Shown here: in pieces, positions 56,368-64,000 of the stretch
How positions within the stretch are numbered: position 1 is the stretch's first letter
How the letters are laid out: each line of letters starts with the position of its first letter
Source of the DNA: Thermosipho melanesiensis BI429
Lineage (GTDB): Bacteria > Thermotogota > Thermotogae > Thermotogales > Fervidobacteriaceae
Reading direction: 5' to 3'
NCBI RefSeq assembly: GCF_000016905.1
Contig: NC_009616.1
Span: 1,674,001 to 1,738,000, forward strand
Length of the DNA: 64,000 nt
The notes under the pieces: model-generated
What the model was told of the DNA's origin: nothing
The model's input: only the letters and a program-made list of their open reading frames with translations
The model's database searches: none
Position numbers and translations under genes: made by a program

Positions 56368-56796
56368 TCATAACCTCCTTAAAATTATCTTTTTTTTCAT
56401 ACCATCCCCCATATTAATAACTTCATCGTTTAATTTAATATTTCCATTTATTACACTTATTTCTTTTCCTACATAAACACCTAAAAGCTCCATCTTTCTT
56501 CTAAACATTCTTCCTCCACATAATTCTACAACTTCATATTCACCATCAGATGCAAAAATTAATGGGATTGATTCATCAATTAAACTAACTTCTATTATTT
56601 TTGCCTCAGAATTTCTCAAAGAAACCATTTTATTAAACACTTTATACATTCTCGGATCTCCCAAAGGTGAGGTTCTAATTACCTCAACAATACAACCAGG
56701 AACTATTCCTAATCCTAAAATTCTATTTCTAATTATAGAATCCCTTATTGATAAAATTTTCACTTTCGTACATTCCGGTACCTGTTCTAATGTCAT
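56368..56796 (-). CDS. feoA: FeoA protein with two SH3-like domains
   Basis: The 142-residue protein is twice the usual FeoA length. The first unit, residues about 5-72, has the FeoA pattern NRILGLGIVPGCIVEVIRTSPLGDP. The second, about 75-142, has RRKMELLGVYVGKEISV and a closing strand. It probably regulates FeoB. The start at 56796 follows GGAGG. A consensus promoter and a Fur-like operator lie directly upstream. Confidence 0.88.
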   Translation of the reverse strand: MTLEQVPECTKVKILSIRDSIIRNRILGLGIVPGCIVEVIRTSPLGDPRMYKVFNKMVSLRNSEAKIIEVSLIDESIPLIFASDGEYEVVELCGGRMFRRKMELLGVYVGKEISVINGNIKLNDEVINMGDGMKKKIILRRL

Positions 56797-56813
56797 TTCC
56801 ACACCTCCAATTT

Positions 56814-56832
56814 ATTGAAACTCATTCTCAAT
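56814..56832. promoter_or_regulatory. Fur-like operator upstream of feoAB
   Basis: ATTGAAACTCATTCTCAAT is an imperfect palindrome of 19 bp. Its central 15 bp, read on the - strand as TGAGAATGAGTTTCA, match 12 of 15 positions of the 7-1-7 Fur site TGATAATNATTATCA. It covers the expected transcription start. Iron-dependent repression of feoAB is the natural reading; the regulator is not in the window. Confidence 0.6.
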
Positions 56833-56836
56833 AGTA

Positions 56837-56865
56837 ATTCTACCAAATTATACTTCTAATGTCAA
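56837..56865 (-). promoter_or_regulatory. Promoter of feoAB
   Basis: TTGACA (56,860-56,865), 17 bp, TAGAAT (56,837-56,842) on the - strand. The -35 is perfect, and the Fur-like palindrome begins 5 bp after the -10. Confidence 0.75.
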
Positions 56866-56902
56866 TAAATGATATAATATTTAACAGGAGTGAGGTGAGA
56901 TA

Positions 56903-57280
56903 TTGAAAAGAATATTGATACTTTCAACAATTATACTTTTGATTTTAAGTATGACTATTGTTGCTTTGTACGGAAAAGGGATAATAAAGTATACTTGGAT
57001 TTTAAAAATTCCAGGAAGAATCCCAGGCGGGCCTAGTGTTCCAAGTTTTGAAGTCCAATATACAAGATTATTTATTAGTTTTCTATTGAACATTATCGCT
57101 ATAATTTTTCTAATCGCATTGTTTTATAATAATTCATTTAAAATTACTCTAGGTGTTTTTATAACTTCAGTTATATTAATTTTTACTTCGATGCTGACTT
57201 ATTATAACCTTTTCCAACTAATTGCTTTAATTTCGATAATTAGTTTGGTAATGTTTCTAAATCAGTCTAAAGTTCAATAA
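56903..57280 (+). CDS. Small membrane protein of unknown function
   Basis: The 125-residue protein starts with TTG after GGAGTGAGGTGA and has about four hydrophobic segments. The first outer loop contains a Gly/Pro-rich stretch, KIPGRIPGGPSVPSFEV. The family is not recognised. It is the only + gene in this stretch and ends 14 bp inside the 3' end of comEA. A TATAAT at 56,873 could be its -10 box. It is read divergently from feoA. Confidence 0.6.
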   Translation: MKRILILSTIILLILSMTIVALYGKGIIKYTWILKIPGRIPGGPSVPSFEVQYTRLFISFLLNIIAIIFLIALFYNNSFKITLGVFITSVILIFTSMLTYYNLFQLIALISIISLVMFLNQSKVQ

Positions 57281-57821
57281 ATGGTTTTATTTTTTCTAAA
57301 GTTTTTTTGCCTATACCCTTTACTTTCAATAAATCTTCAAAAGATTGTACATTTCCAAACTTTTTCCTGAACTCTATTATTTCCTGAGCCTTAACCTTGC
57401 CAATACCTGGAAGTTTCATTAACTCTTCAACACTGGCATTATTAATATTTATTTTTACATCTTCACTTCCAGATGGACTATTTGTAATAACATTTGCAGT
57501 CTTGATTTTTATAAATGGTTTTATTTTTTTCAATGTAGACGGCCCGATGCCTGAAACATTTAATAAATCATCAATAGATAAAAATTCTCCTACCTTTTCT
57601 CTATAATTAATTATACTTTTTGCTTTGGTCGGACCTATACCCGGCAATGATACAAGTTGCTCAAAAGTTGCGGAATTTATATCTATTATCTGTTCCGCAT
57701 ATTTTCTGGTTTTCTCTCCGCTTTTTTGTATAATCTCTTTCTGCTGAAAAATTGCTGTAGTTAACACTAAAAAAACGATAAATATTACTACAAGGTGTTT
57801 TATGTCATTTTTCTTTACCAT
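57267..57821 (-). CDS. comEA: ComEA-like DNA-uptake protein with two HhH units
   Basis: The 184-residue protein has a membrane anchor at about residues 9-28. Two helix-hairpin-helix DNA-binding units follow, each with the series LPGIG...KAK.II..R...G.F...DLL.V.GIG..TL.KIKPFI (about residues 45-105 and 120-184). ComEA binds incoming DNA outside the inner membrane in transformation. Most ComEA proteins have one unit, so this has an internal duplication. Its ATG lies inside the end of the MEMO-family gene, downstream of the pilus genes. Confidence 0.85.
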   Translation of the reverse strand: MVKKNDIKHLVVIFIVFLVLTTAIFQQKEIIQKSGEKTRKYAEQIIDINSATFEQLVSLPGIGPTKAKSIINYREKVGEFLSIDDLLNVSGIGPSTLKKIKPFIKIKTANVITNSPSGSEDVKININNASVEELMKLPGIGKVKAQEIIEFRKKFGNVQSFEDLLKVKGIGKKTLEKIKPFIEL

Positions 57822-58603
57822 AACACAAAACCTGCATACCCAACTGTAAAATTATAATCATTCGAAAACTCAGCACTAGTTGTATGATATACAAGCTTTA
57901 CATTGCTAAAATAATTAAGCAAAACAGCAATTGGACCTGTTCCACATGCTGTTATCTTTTTACTAAGTTTAAATAATTCCTCAACATTTTGTTTTAAAAT
58001 ATTTTCAATAAAAATTTCGTCTTTTTTCATTGTTATATCGTGTGGATCATAGTGATTTAAATCAGATGAAGCAATAATTAAAGTACTTTTTAGTTCAAGT
58101 TTTTTTAATATCTCCACGATTCTCATCGTGTATAAATGACTTGGAAAATTATAAACAATTGGCACAAGTTTTATATCACCGTAATAATATTTTAAAAATG
58201 GCAGTATAACTTCTATAGAATGTTCCATTGTGTGTGCTGCATAATCAGAAACGAATATATCGAATTTCAGTAATTTTTCAGTTATTTTTTCATCAACTGC
58301 AATATTGCCAAAAGGAGTTTCCCATTCGCCTCTTTCCCACACAGAGCAAATTCCAATACCTGTTCCGGTATGATTTGTCCCCAAAATAATTACCCTTTCA
58401 GGTTTTCCAAAACGAAATGATTCTTTTAATGTTAGTAAAGCTGTTTTACCACTGTATACATAACCAGCATGTGGCAAAATCATTCCAAAATTGTTATTTG
58501 AAAATTCTAATTTTACCTTTTCAGCATAAACTTCAAAAAATTTCTTCAATTTTTCAGGGCTTTTTGGATAAAACTTATCCGCAAAAGTCATCGTTCTTTT
58601 CAT
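57815..58603 (-). CDS. MEMO1/AmmeMemoRadiSam B-family protein
   Basis: This 262-residue protein has ILPHAGYVYSGKTA, LGTNHTGTG, ETPFGNIAVDE, MEHSIEVILPFLKYY and SSDLNHYDPHD. The conserved His and Cys (ACGTGPIA) residues form the metal or dioxygenase-like site of MEMO proteins. The function is not established in bacteria; it often accompanies AMMECR1 and a radical SAM gene, which are not seen here. It shares one base with the secretin stop and leads into comEA. Confidence 0.85.
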   Translation of the reverse strand: MKRTMTFADKFYPKSPEKLKKFFEVYAEKVKLEFSNNNFGMILPHAGYVYSGKTALLTLKESFRFGKPERVIILGTNHTGTGIGICSVWERGEWETPFGNIAVDEKITEKLLKFDIFVSDYAAHTMEHSIEVILPFLKYYYGDIKLVPIVYNFPSHLYTMRIVEILKKLELKSTLIIASSDLNHYDPHDITMKKDEIFIENILKQNVEELFKLSKKITACGTGPIAVLLNYFSNVKLVYHTTSAEFSNDYNFTVGYAGFVLW

Positions 58604-61600
58604 TATTCCACAACCTTTGCTGAGATAAGTATAATTATATTTCTTTTTACTAGATCATTTTTTTCTGTTTTAAAGAATTTGCCGATTATAGGCAAATCAC
58701 CCAAAATCGGTACTTTACTCTCTGTTTTAGAATTTTCCTCACGAGTCAATCCGCCAATAATTAATGTTTCATTTTCTTTCAATGAAATTTTCGAATTAAA
58801 TTCTCTAGTTCTTTCTAATGGTAACGTTAAACCATAAACATTTTTTACATCCCAATCAAAACTACTTACCTTTATGTTTAATTCTAAATCAATAGTGTTA
58901 TCAGCATTAACAAAAGGTGTTATTTCTAAAGTTACACCAGACTCAATATACTTTATCTCTTGTGTATTTTCAGCAGTAGTTAAAACTATAGGAATTTTAT
59001 CTCCAATTAAAATACTTGCTTTTTCCCCACTTTTGGCAACAACATTGGGGCTTGCAAGTATTTTAGTATCTTTATCAGTAGCGTTGATCTTCCCATTTAA
59101 TTTTAATGTTAATTCATTCACCGTTCCAACTGAAAGCAATTTTTCAACTATCTTCTCTAAAGACATTTCACCCAAAGTTAATGTTATATCAAATCCATCT
59201 TTTGATAAATTCCCAATATTCGAAGTTAACTCGCCTAAAGTTAAATCAAGAGAATTAGTAAATTCTTCATCAACAACCCTAACTTCAATTAAAGCTAATT
59301 TTGAATTCAAATATTTTTCAATATAATTTCTGATTTCTCCTGCAATCTTCGCATCAATTCCCGTCGCAATAACCACGCCTGCAGCTGAATCAACAAACGA
59401 GTTCCCGCCGTAAAATTCTATCAATTTTTGGATTTTTTCAACATTTTTAGGAACTGAAAACGTAAAAGTATTTATTGTTTTTGTTCCTTCACTTGTCAAT
59501 AAATCAAAGACATAAATACCATCTTCTTTTTTTACCTCAATATTATAGTTGTTTAATATCTTTTCAAAACTATCAAAATTTAAATCATTGACATAAAGAT
59601 TTGCTAAAGTATTAATATCCTTTGAAATCACCGCAGAATAGCCATATCCTTTTACGACTTGTCTTATTACCTCTCTTAATGAAACATTTTCGGCATTAAT
59701 ATTAAATTTTCCATCTTTAAATTCCACAACATTATTTTTTTCCTCTACTTTCCCCTTGGGTTTTATATATACCAAACTTCCTTCTTTAGTTATATCAACC
59801 TTTTTTAACAATATATTTTCAAATTCTTTCAAAGTTGCATTATTCAATACAATATTTAAATCATCATCTACAGAGTCCACAATAACTGCATAACCAAATT
59901 TTGGATAAACATTTCTGGAAATTTCAACTATTGTTGCATTGGTAGCGTTAATTGTAATTAAGCCATTTTTCACCATAATTTTTTTTGTATTATCGTTGAA
60001 GTACATAATGTTTTCTTTTCTTCTTACATTGACACCTTGTTCATTTAAAAAATTAATAAAATCATCTAAAGTAATCTCTGCGACATTTAATGTAACATGT
60101 TTATTTATCTCTGACTCAAAGATAATATCTAGATTAAACTTTGAAAAAATTTTATCAATTAGATTTTTCAAATTATAATCTTTAACATTAATATTTATTT
60201 TTCCATTTTCTACACTAACAAAACTTTGTTCGAAACTCCTCAATTTTTCTTTTAGTACATTTAAATCATTCAAATTACCCTTTGCAAAGATTTTTCCATT
60301 TAATCTCAAAATCTCAATCTTATTTCCAAAGTTAAACTTCACAAATTCTTCTAAATTATCAATATCAGTATTTATTTCAACAATTGAATTATTCTGATTG
60401 ACATTCATTAATAAATCCTCAACTTCATCAAACATATTCTTATCACCAAATACTAACAATTTACCATTCAAATCATATACCTTAGAGTCTGGTATAACAC
60501 TCTCTATAATTACCTTTATATTTTCTGAAAAAGGCACATTAAATAACTTAACTTCTTTTTCCAAGTTATATTCACTCAAAAAATTCTTGGCCTGTTCTAC
60601 ATTATTTTTCTCACCTTTAAGAATTAACAGATTATTTAAAGGATAATACTTTGCGGTAACATTGTATAAGTCGTTGAATATTGATTTAATTTCATCAAAA
60701 TTTTCGATATCTACTTTTACTTCCTCAATATACATCGTTCCAATATTTTTTTCATAAAAATCTTTTGCCTCTTTAGCCCTATCTCCTTCAATGTAAACCT
60801 TGTCTTTTAATTCATATACATTTACATTAAATAAATCTTCTAAAATCTTTTTTGATTCTGGTTCTATTTTTCTAAGTTCAACTATTTGCTTTCCAAATTG
60901 ATCACGAATTTTCTCTATTTCAGAAATTGTTGAATCATCAACTCCCTCAAACACTATAGTATAATCAGATTGAAAGACTGGTGTTGCGTCTACCATGGAA
61001 ATTATTAAATCTTTTGGCGGATCAAACGGTGTTAATTTTACAACATATCTTCTTTCCTTCTTAGAAATTTTCATTAGTTCTTCAATTACCTTTTCTTTCC
61101 CTTCAACTAATACACTTCCATCATCAAATTTTTTCATAATCCTAACATTTTTCAGTTTATCATCACTAACTTTTACCTTTGCAGTTTTAGTTCCTGAAAT
61201 TTCGACAAATTGATTGAACCTCCTGTAAATTTCCTCAGTTACAAATAAAGTAACAAAAACTTTTCCATTTGATTCGATAACCTTACCATTATTTTCACTT
61301 ATCCCTAAATAATCCATCGCATTTTTAACAGTTTTTAAACTTATATCTTCAAATACCATTCTGTATGGATTTCCTATACTTCTATCATTGTTTAGTCTTT
61401 CCACAATTTCCTTGTAAAAACTTGGAACTTTTATTATTCCTCCAAATACTTTATACGGTATGTTTAAAGATTCAAGAACTTGAACAATTCTTTCTGGATA
61501 TTTTACTTTAACATCAATCATTCCATCATAATCTAGTGCATTCACATCCTTCAAAGTTGAAACAAGATAGCCAACGGTATTGGCAACCTCAGAATTTGCA

Positions 61601-62511
61601 TAAATTGCTACTTGTTTTAAAGAAGCAAGTACAACATACTTAAAATCATATATTGTAGAAATATTATTTAAAAAATTTTCAACAATATTCGCATCTACCG
61701 TATATGAATAGTAATACCATGATTTAGTTGGTCTTACAGAGATTGCATCAGAAACTAACCTATGTTCTCTAATGCCTCCATATACAAATACTTTACTTTT
61801 ATCCTTTAAAAAATTCATGAAAGTTCCAGAACTTAAAAGAGCTTTTATCCTTTCTGCACTAATTTCACCATCATAAATTTGCCAATACATTGCAAAATTA
61901 TTCTTTATTTCATCTTCTAGGCCTAAATACAAAGTACCATCAGGTCCATATGCATAGCAAACGTTAGGATTGTTTAAAAACAACAACCTTAAAGCTTTTT
62001 CTATCTCAACATTCTTTACATCTAAATTAACTTCCGTATCTCTAACTCCTTCATATAATGAAATATTAATACCTAATGCACGGGAAAATTCTCTAATTAC
62101 CACATCTAACGGTGCATTTAAAAAAGAAAAGCTAAATTTTTGATTCACAACGCTGTGCGGAAAATTAACTACAATTTTGTTACCAACAACATACCAGTCT
62201 GCTTTTACTGGAACTATTGTAAAAAAGAATATTGCTACTGTATTTCTTGTAGGTGTCAACTGAATACCTTCTAATGGACCTTTAGAAACAGGTAAAAATG
62301 CACTTTGAAGATTTTCATTTTCAATTTCAACATAATAAACCGTTCTTGAATCATTCCAATTAAATCTTACCTCTGATGGTGAGATTTCCCTATCAAATTC
62401 TACTACTACTTGTAGTTTGTTCTCCAATGAATAATAATCAACATTTACTATATTTGGATATAAATAACCAATGATAGAAATCAATAATCCCAAAATAACA
62501 ATTTTTTTCAT
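58603..62511 (-). CDS. pilQ: Giant type IV pilus / competence secretin (PilQ-like)
   Basis: The 1302-residue secretin has a signal peptide (MKKIVILGLLISIIGYLYPN). An AMIN-like β-domain follows, then an N0/STN domain with APLDVVIREFSRALGINI. A long middle part of repeated N1-like units leads to three more STN-like units (NLKNLIDKIFSKFNLDI; ATIVEISRNVYPKFGYAV; SLREVIRQVVKGYGYSAV). The C-terminal secretin domain has KILASPNVVAKSGEKASI, a VPILGDLPIIGKFFK lip and LIIGGLTREE. It forms the outer-envelope pore. Typical PilQ is near 700 residues. The start ATG overlaps the upstream stop. Confidence 0.92.
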   Translation of the reverse strand: MKKIVILGLLISIIGYLYPNIVNVDYYSLENKLQVVVEFDREISPSEVRFNWNDSRTVYYVEIENENLQSAFLPVSKGPLEGIQLTPTRNTVAIFFFTIVPVKADWYVVGNKIVVNFPHSVVNQKFSFSFLNAPLDVVIREFSRALGINISLYEGVRDTEVNLDVKNVEIEKALRLLFLNNPNVCYAYGPDGTLYLGLEDEIKNNFAMYWQIYDGEISAERIKALLSSGTFMNFLKDKSKVFVYGGIREHRLVSDAISVRPTKSWYYYSYTVDANIVENFLNNISTIYDFKYVVLASLKQVAIYANSEVANTVGYLVSTLKDVNALDYDGMIDVKVKYPERIVQVLESLNIPYKVFGGIIKVPSFYKEIVERLNNDRSIGNPYRMVFEDISLKTVKNAMDYLGISENNGKVIESNGKVFVTLFVTEEIYRRFNQFVEISGTKTAKVKVSDDKLKNVRIMKKFDDGSVLVEGKEKVIEELMKISKKERRYVVKLTPFDPPKDLIISMVDATPVFQSDYTIVFEGVDDSTISEIEKIRDQFGKQIVELRKIEPESKKILEDLFNVNVYELKDKVYIEGDRAKEAKDFYEKNIGTMYIEEVKVDIENFDEIKSIFNDLYNVTAKYYPLNNLLILKGEKNNVEQAKNFLSEYNLEKEVKLFNVPFSENIKVIIESVIPDSKVYDLNGKLLVFGDKNMFDEVEDLLMNVNQNNSIVEINTDIDNLEEFVKFNFGNKIEILRLNGKIFAKGNLNDLNVLKEKLRSFEQSFVSVENGKININVKDYNLKNLIDKIFSKFNLDIIFESEINKHVTLNVAEITLDDFINFLNEQGVNVRRKENIMYFNDNTKKIMVKNGLITINATNATIVEISRNVYPKFGYAVIVDSVDDDLNIVLNNATLKEFENILLKKVDITKEGSLVYIKPKGKVEEKNNVVEFKDGKFNINAENVSLREVIRQVVKGYGYSAVISKDINTLANLYVNDLNFDSFEKILNNYNIEVKKEDGIYVFDLLTSEGTKTINTFTFSVPKNVEKIQKLIEFYGGNSFVDSAAGVVIATGIDAKIAGEIRNYIEKYLNSKLALIEVRVVDEEFTNSLDLTLGELTSNIGNLSKDGFDITLTLGEMSLEKIVEKLLSVGTVNELTLKLNGKINATDKDTKILASPNVVAKSGEKASILIGDKIPIVLTTAENTQEIKYIESGVTLEITPFVNADNTIDLELNIKVSSFDWDVKNVYGLTLPLERTREFNSKISLKENETLIIGGLTREENSKTESKVPILGDLPIIGKFFKTEKNDLVKRNIIILISAKVVE

Positions 62512-62957
62512 CAATAAGTCCCCCCTATCTTTTCTGGAACAATTAATTTAATACTACCATCGTTGATATCTAAAACTATTAAACTTTTATTACTAACATT
62601 TAAGGTATAGTACCTATCCAAAAAAACATTTTCTTTGGGATCAACTTTAATAATTCCATTTGAATTTTTTAAGTAAATAAATTCCTTTTCATCTTCCTTA
62701 TAATAACCAACGTAATACAAATCATTGACTATTGAATAATTCTTCAAATGTTCTGCATCCATAGTAACTTTAAAATAAAACGGAACAAAACAACTAACGC
62801 TTTTGACCATTTTGAAATTAGTATAGTCATTTTTTGCTTTAATAATATATTGCTTTGTCTGAACTTCACTAGAATAATCCTTTCTAAATAGAAAAAAGAA
62901 AATTAATATTAAAACTACAAATGCTCCTATTATAATTAAAATAGATTTTTTATTCAA
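62511..62957 (-). CDS. PilP-position protein of the pilus operon
   Basis: The 148-residue protein has one N-terminal membrane helix (about residues 5-23) and a β-rich outer part, ending INDGSIKLIVPEKIGGTY. No lipobox is present, so it is not a classical PilP lipoprotein, but its place between pilO-like and pilQ genes suggests the same linking role. It overlaps both neighbours. Confidence 0.6.
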   Translation of the reverse strand: MNKKSILIIIGAFVVLILIFFFLFRKDYSSEVQTKQYIIKAKNDYTNFKMVKSVSCFVPFYFKVTMDAEHLKNYSIVNDLYYVGYYKEDEKEFIYLKNSNGIIKVDPKENVFLDRYYTLNVSNKSLIVLDINDGSIKLIVPEKIGGTY

Positions 62958-63375
62958 TTATATCACCAACTTTCATATGAAAATACACGTCAAGTTTCGC
63001 ATCTTTTTTAAAAATAATTGGAAAATCTGTCTTTACATCTACATTCAAAACTTCAATTGGAATACTTTTTGAATTCAATAATTTATGCATAAATTCTTCG
63101 AATTTATGTACTTCCATATACATTGAAAAATATTTTTCATTGGAAAATGTATACAAAAAATCTTTAGAATCATTTTTAATAATATTTTCAAGTTGCTTAA
63201 AGTTAATATCAAAATTATTATAAAGCTGAATTTTTGAATTCAAAAGCTCTGTTTGAAATTTGAATTTTCTAATAAAATTCATTTTTACCACAAAAATATT
63301 GAATAATAAAACAAATAATAAAACAAAAAACATTCCCCAAAAAAATAACATGGCATATTTTTGTTTTATTGTCAT
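62950..63375 (-). CDS. pilO: PilO-like type IV pilus assembly protein
   Basis: The 141-residue bitopic protein has a membrane helix at about residues 8-31. A coiled segment follows, then a ferredoxin-like fold region with FEEFMHKLLNSKSIPIEVLNV. This matches the size and layout of PilO. It would form the inner-membrane alignment complex with PilN and PilM. Assignment depends on topology and order. Confidence 0.65.
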   Translation of the reverse strand: MTIKQKYAMLFFWGMFFVLLFVLLFNIFVVKMNFIRKFKFQTELLNSKIQLYNNFDINFKQLENIIKNDSKDFLYTFSNEKYFSMYMEVHKFEEFMHKLLNSKSIPIEVLNVDVKTDFPIIFKKDAKLDVYFHMKVGDIIE

Positions 63376-63929
63376 AACTCTCCCTCCATTATAAATTCAA
63401 ACATTTTAAAATCGCTATACAAAACCTTGGTATCGTTAAGCTTTATGCTTATATTCTTGTAAAATTTACTGAGATTTTTGATAACACTTTCAAAATCTTC
63501 AGGAACATTTGAATATTCATAAAACAAAATGCTAAACTTTTTTCCATCGAATTTTATACTTTTTATAAAAAAGTCTTCTTTTTTCGTATTAAAGAAATCA
63601 AATAACATTTGCAAAAAATATTTCGAATAAAAAACATTATTCAAGTAATTTTTATAATAAGTAATTTTATTAACAATAATGTTTAATTTTGAATCGTATT
63701 CATTAATTTTATTTTCAATAATATTTGGAATCTCTAAAGGATCTAAAAATGTAATATTGTTAAAAACTAATGGATATTTTTCAATTGTATTTGAGATACT
63801 TAAATATAACCAAAATTGCGCAAGAAAAAAAGTTGAAAAAAAAGGTACGAGAATAATAAAAATATAAAATAAAAATCTTTTCAAAGACATATACCTTTCT
63901 TTTTGATTATACAAGTTCAACCTTTCCAA
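63372..63929 (-). CDS. pilN: PilN-like type IV pilus assembly protein
   Basis: The 185-residue protein has a short cytoplasmic N-terminus, MERLNLYNQKE. It resembles the PilN segment INLLPWRE that binds PilM. A membrane helix (about residues 17-42) and an outer coiled/ferredoxin-like part follow. The TTG start at 63929 is supported by GGGGGG upstream and by that motif. It overlaps both pilM and pilO. Confidence 0.68.
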   Translation of the reverse strand: MERLNLYNQKERYMSLKRFLFYIFIILVPFFSTFFLAQFWLYLSISNTIEKYPLVFNNITFLDPLEIPNIIENKINEYDSKLNIIVNKITYYKNYLNNVFYSKYFLQMLFDFFNTKKEDFFIKSIKFDGKKFSILFYEYSNVPEDFESVIKNLSKFYKNISIKLNDTKVLYSDFKMFEFIMEGEL

Positions 63930-64000
63930 AATTTATCCCCCCTCTTTTTAAAAGCCCCAAAACCCCAAGATACCTATAATTTCTTAATATTTTACTTAAA
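63907..64000 (-). CDS. pilM: C-terminal end of PilM-like protein (partial)
   Basis: An open frame enters from the right edge and gives the last 30 residues, including NYRYLGVLGLLKRGGINFGK, before TAA at 63,907-63,909. The pattern YLGVLGLLKRG fits the end of actin-like PilM proteins (usually YLVALGLALRG-like). It overlaps pilN by 23 bp, as expected for this operon. Confidence 0.55.
   Translation of the reverse strand, partial: LSKILRNYRYLGVLGLLKRGGINFGKVELV

Noticed and set aside
1-64000. CRISPR array
   Set aside because: No run of regularly spaced direct repeats of 24-37 bp was found; repeats seen are pairs of longer or palindromic units.
1-64000. tRNA or rRNA genes
   Set aside because: No cloverleaf with a GGTTCRA T-loop and matching acceptor stem was noticed, and no rRNA-like GC-rich tract is present.

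Overview
The window is AT-rich, with strong GGAGG ribosome binding sites, many TTG and GTG starts, and tightly overlapping operons. Its gene content includes sugar and oligopeptide ABC systems, a very long type IV pilus secretin, a two-domain FeoA and an rsmH-ftsL-ftsI block. This points to the order Thermotogales, most likely a Thermosipho-like genome. That placement is inferred from protein families and base composition; no database search was run.

Bases 1-10,000 are an accessory, defence-type region in decay. It starts with the end of an unknown gene and a broken Rad50/DndD-like ATPase that has a zinc-hook motif but no C-terminal ATPase lobe. A small unknown protein and an apparently intact type III restriction-modification pair (mod, res) follow. 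Next come a dead HsdR_N-like gene, an intact MntA-HepT toxin-antitoxin pair, a GIY-YIG-like protein, and the remnant of a DUF4143-type ATPase flanked by two copies of a bipartite CCTT/AAGG repeat.

Bases 9,900-30,240 carry the main genome-architecture signal. A five-gene sugar ABC transporter and GT4 glycosyltransferase operon, with a divergent 2H-phosphoesterase gene, is present twice in inverted orientation (copy A 12,311-19,040; copy B 23,471-30,187). In copy A the binding-protein gene has a stop codon where copy B has Trp. An iron-dependent alcohol dehydrogenase gene is cut in two: the C-terminal part lies at 9,913 on + and the N-terminal part at 19,391-20,155 on -. Inverting 9,913-19,390 in silico would rejoin the gene and turn the two transporter copies into a direct repeat. 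The most economical history is therefore a tandem duplication followed by an inversion of about 9.5 kb. A repeat of about 300 bp (22,830-23,145 and 34,983-35,296) ends in a motif that also marks both alcohol dehydrogenase breakpoints.

Bases 30,240-32,735 are a second decayed patch: a frameshifted hypothetical gene, a second degenerate copy of the hepT tail region, and a frameshifted AAA+ ATPase between two clusters of GTCGA motifs. Bases 32,735-37,480 hold a TauE-type permease, a PepV-like dipeptidase, an MFS transporter and a DUF2202 protein with a frameshifted signal peptide.

Bases 37,480-64,000 look like ordinary core genome, nearly all on the - strand. They hold rsmH-ftsL-ftsI, a purine-catabolism operon (adenine deaminase, molybdenum hydroxylase large subunit, PLP enzyme, amidohydrolase) and oppBCDF. 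These are followed by uvrC, gcvH with a small membrane protein, feoAB with a Fur-like operator, and a pilM-N-O-P-like-Q operon running into a MEMO-family gene and comEA.
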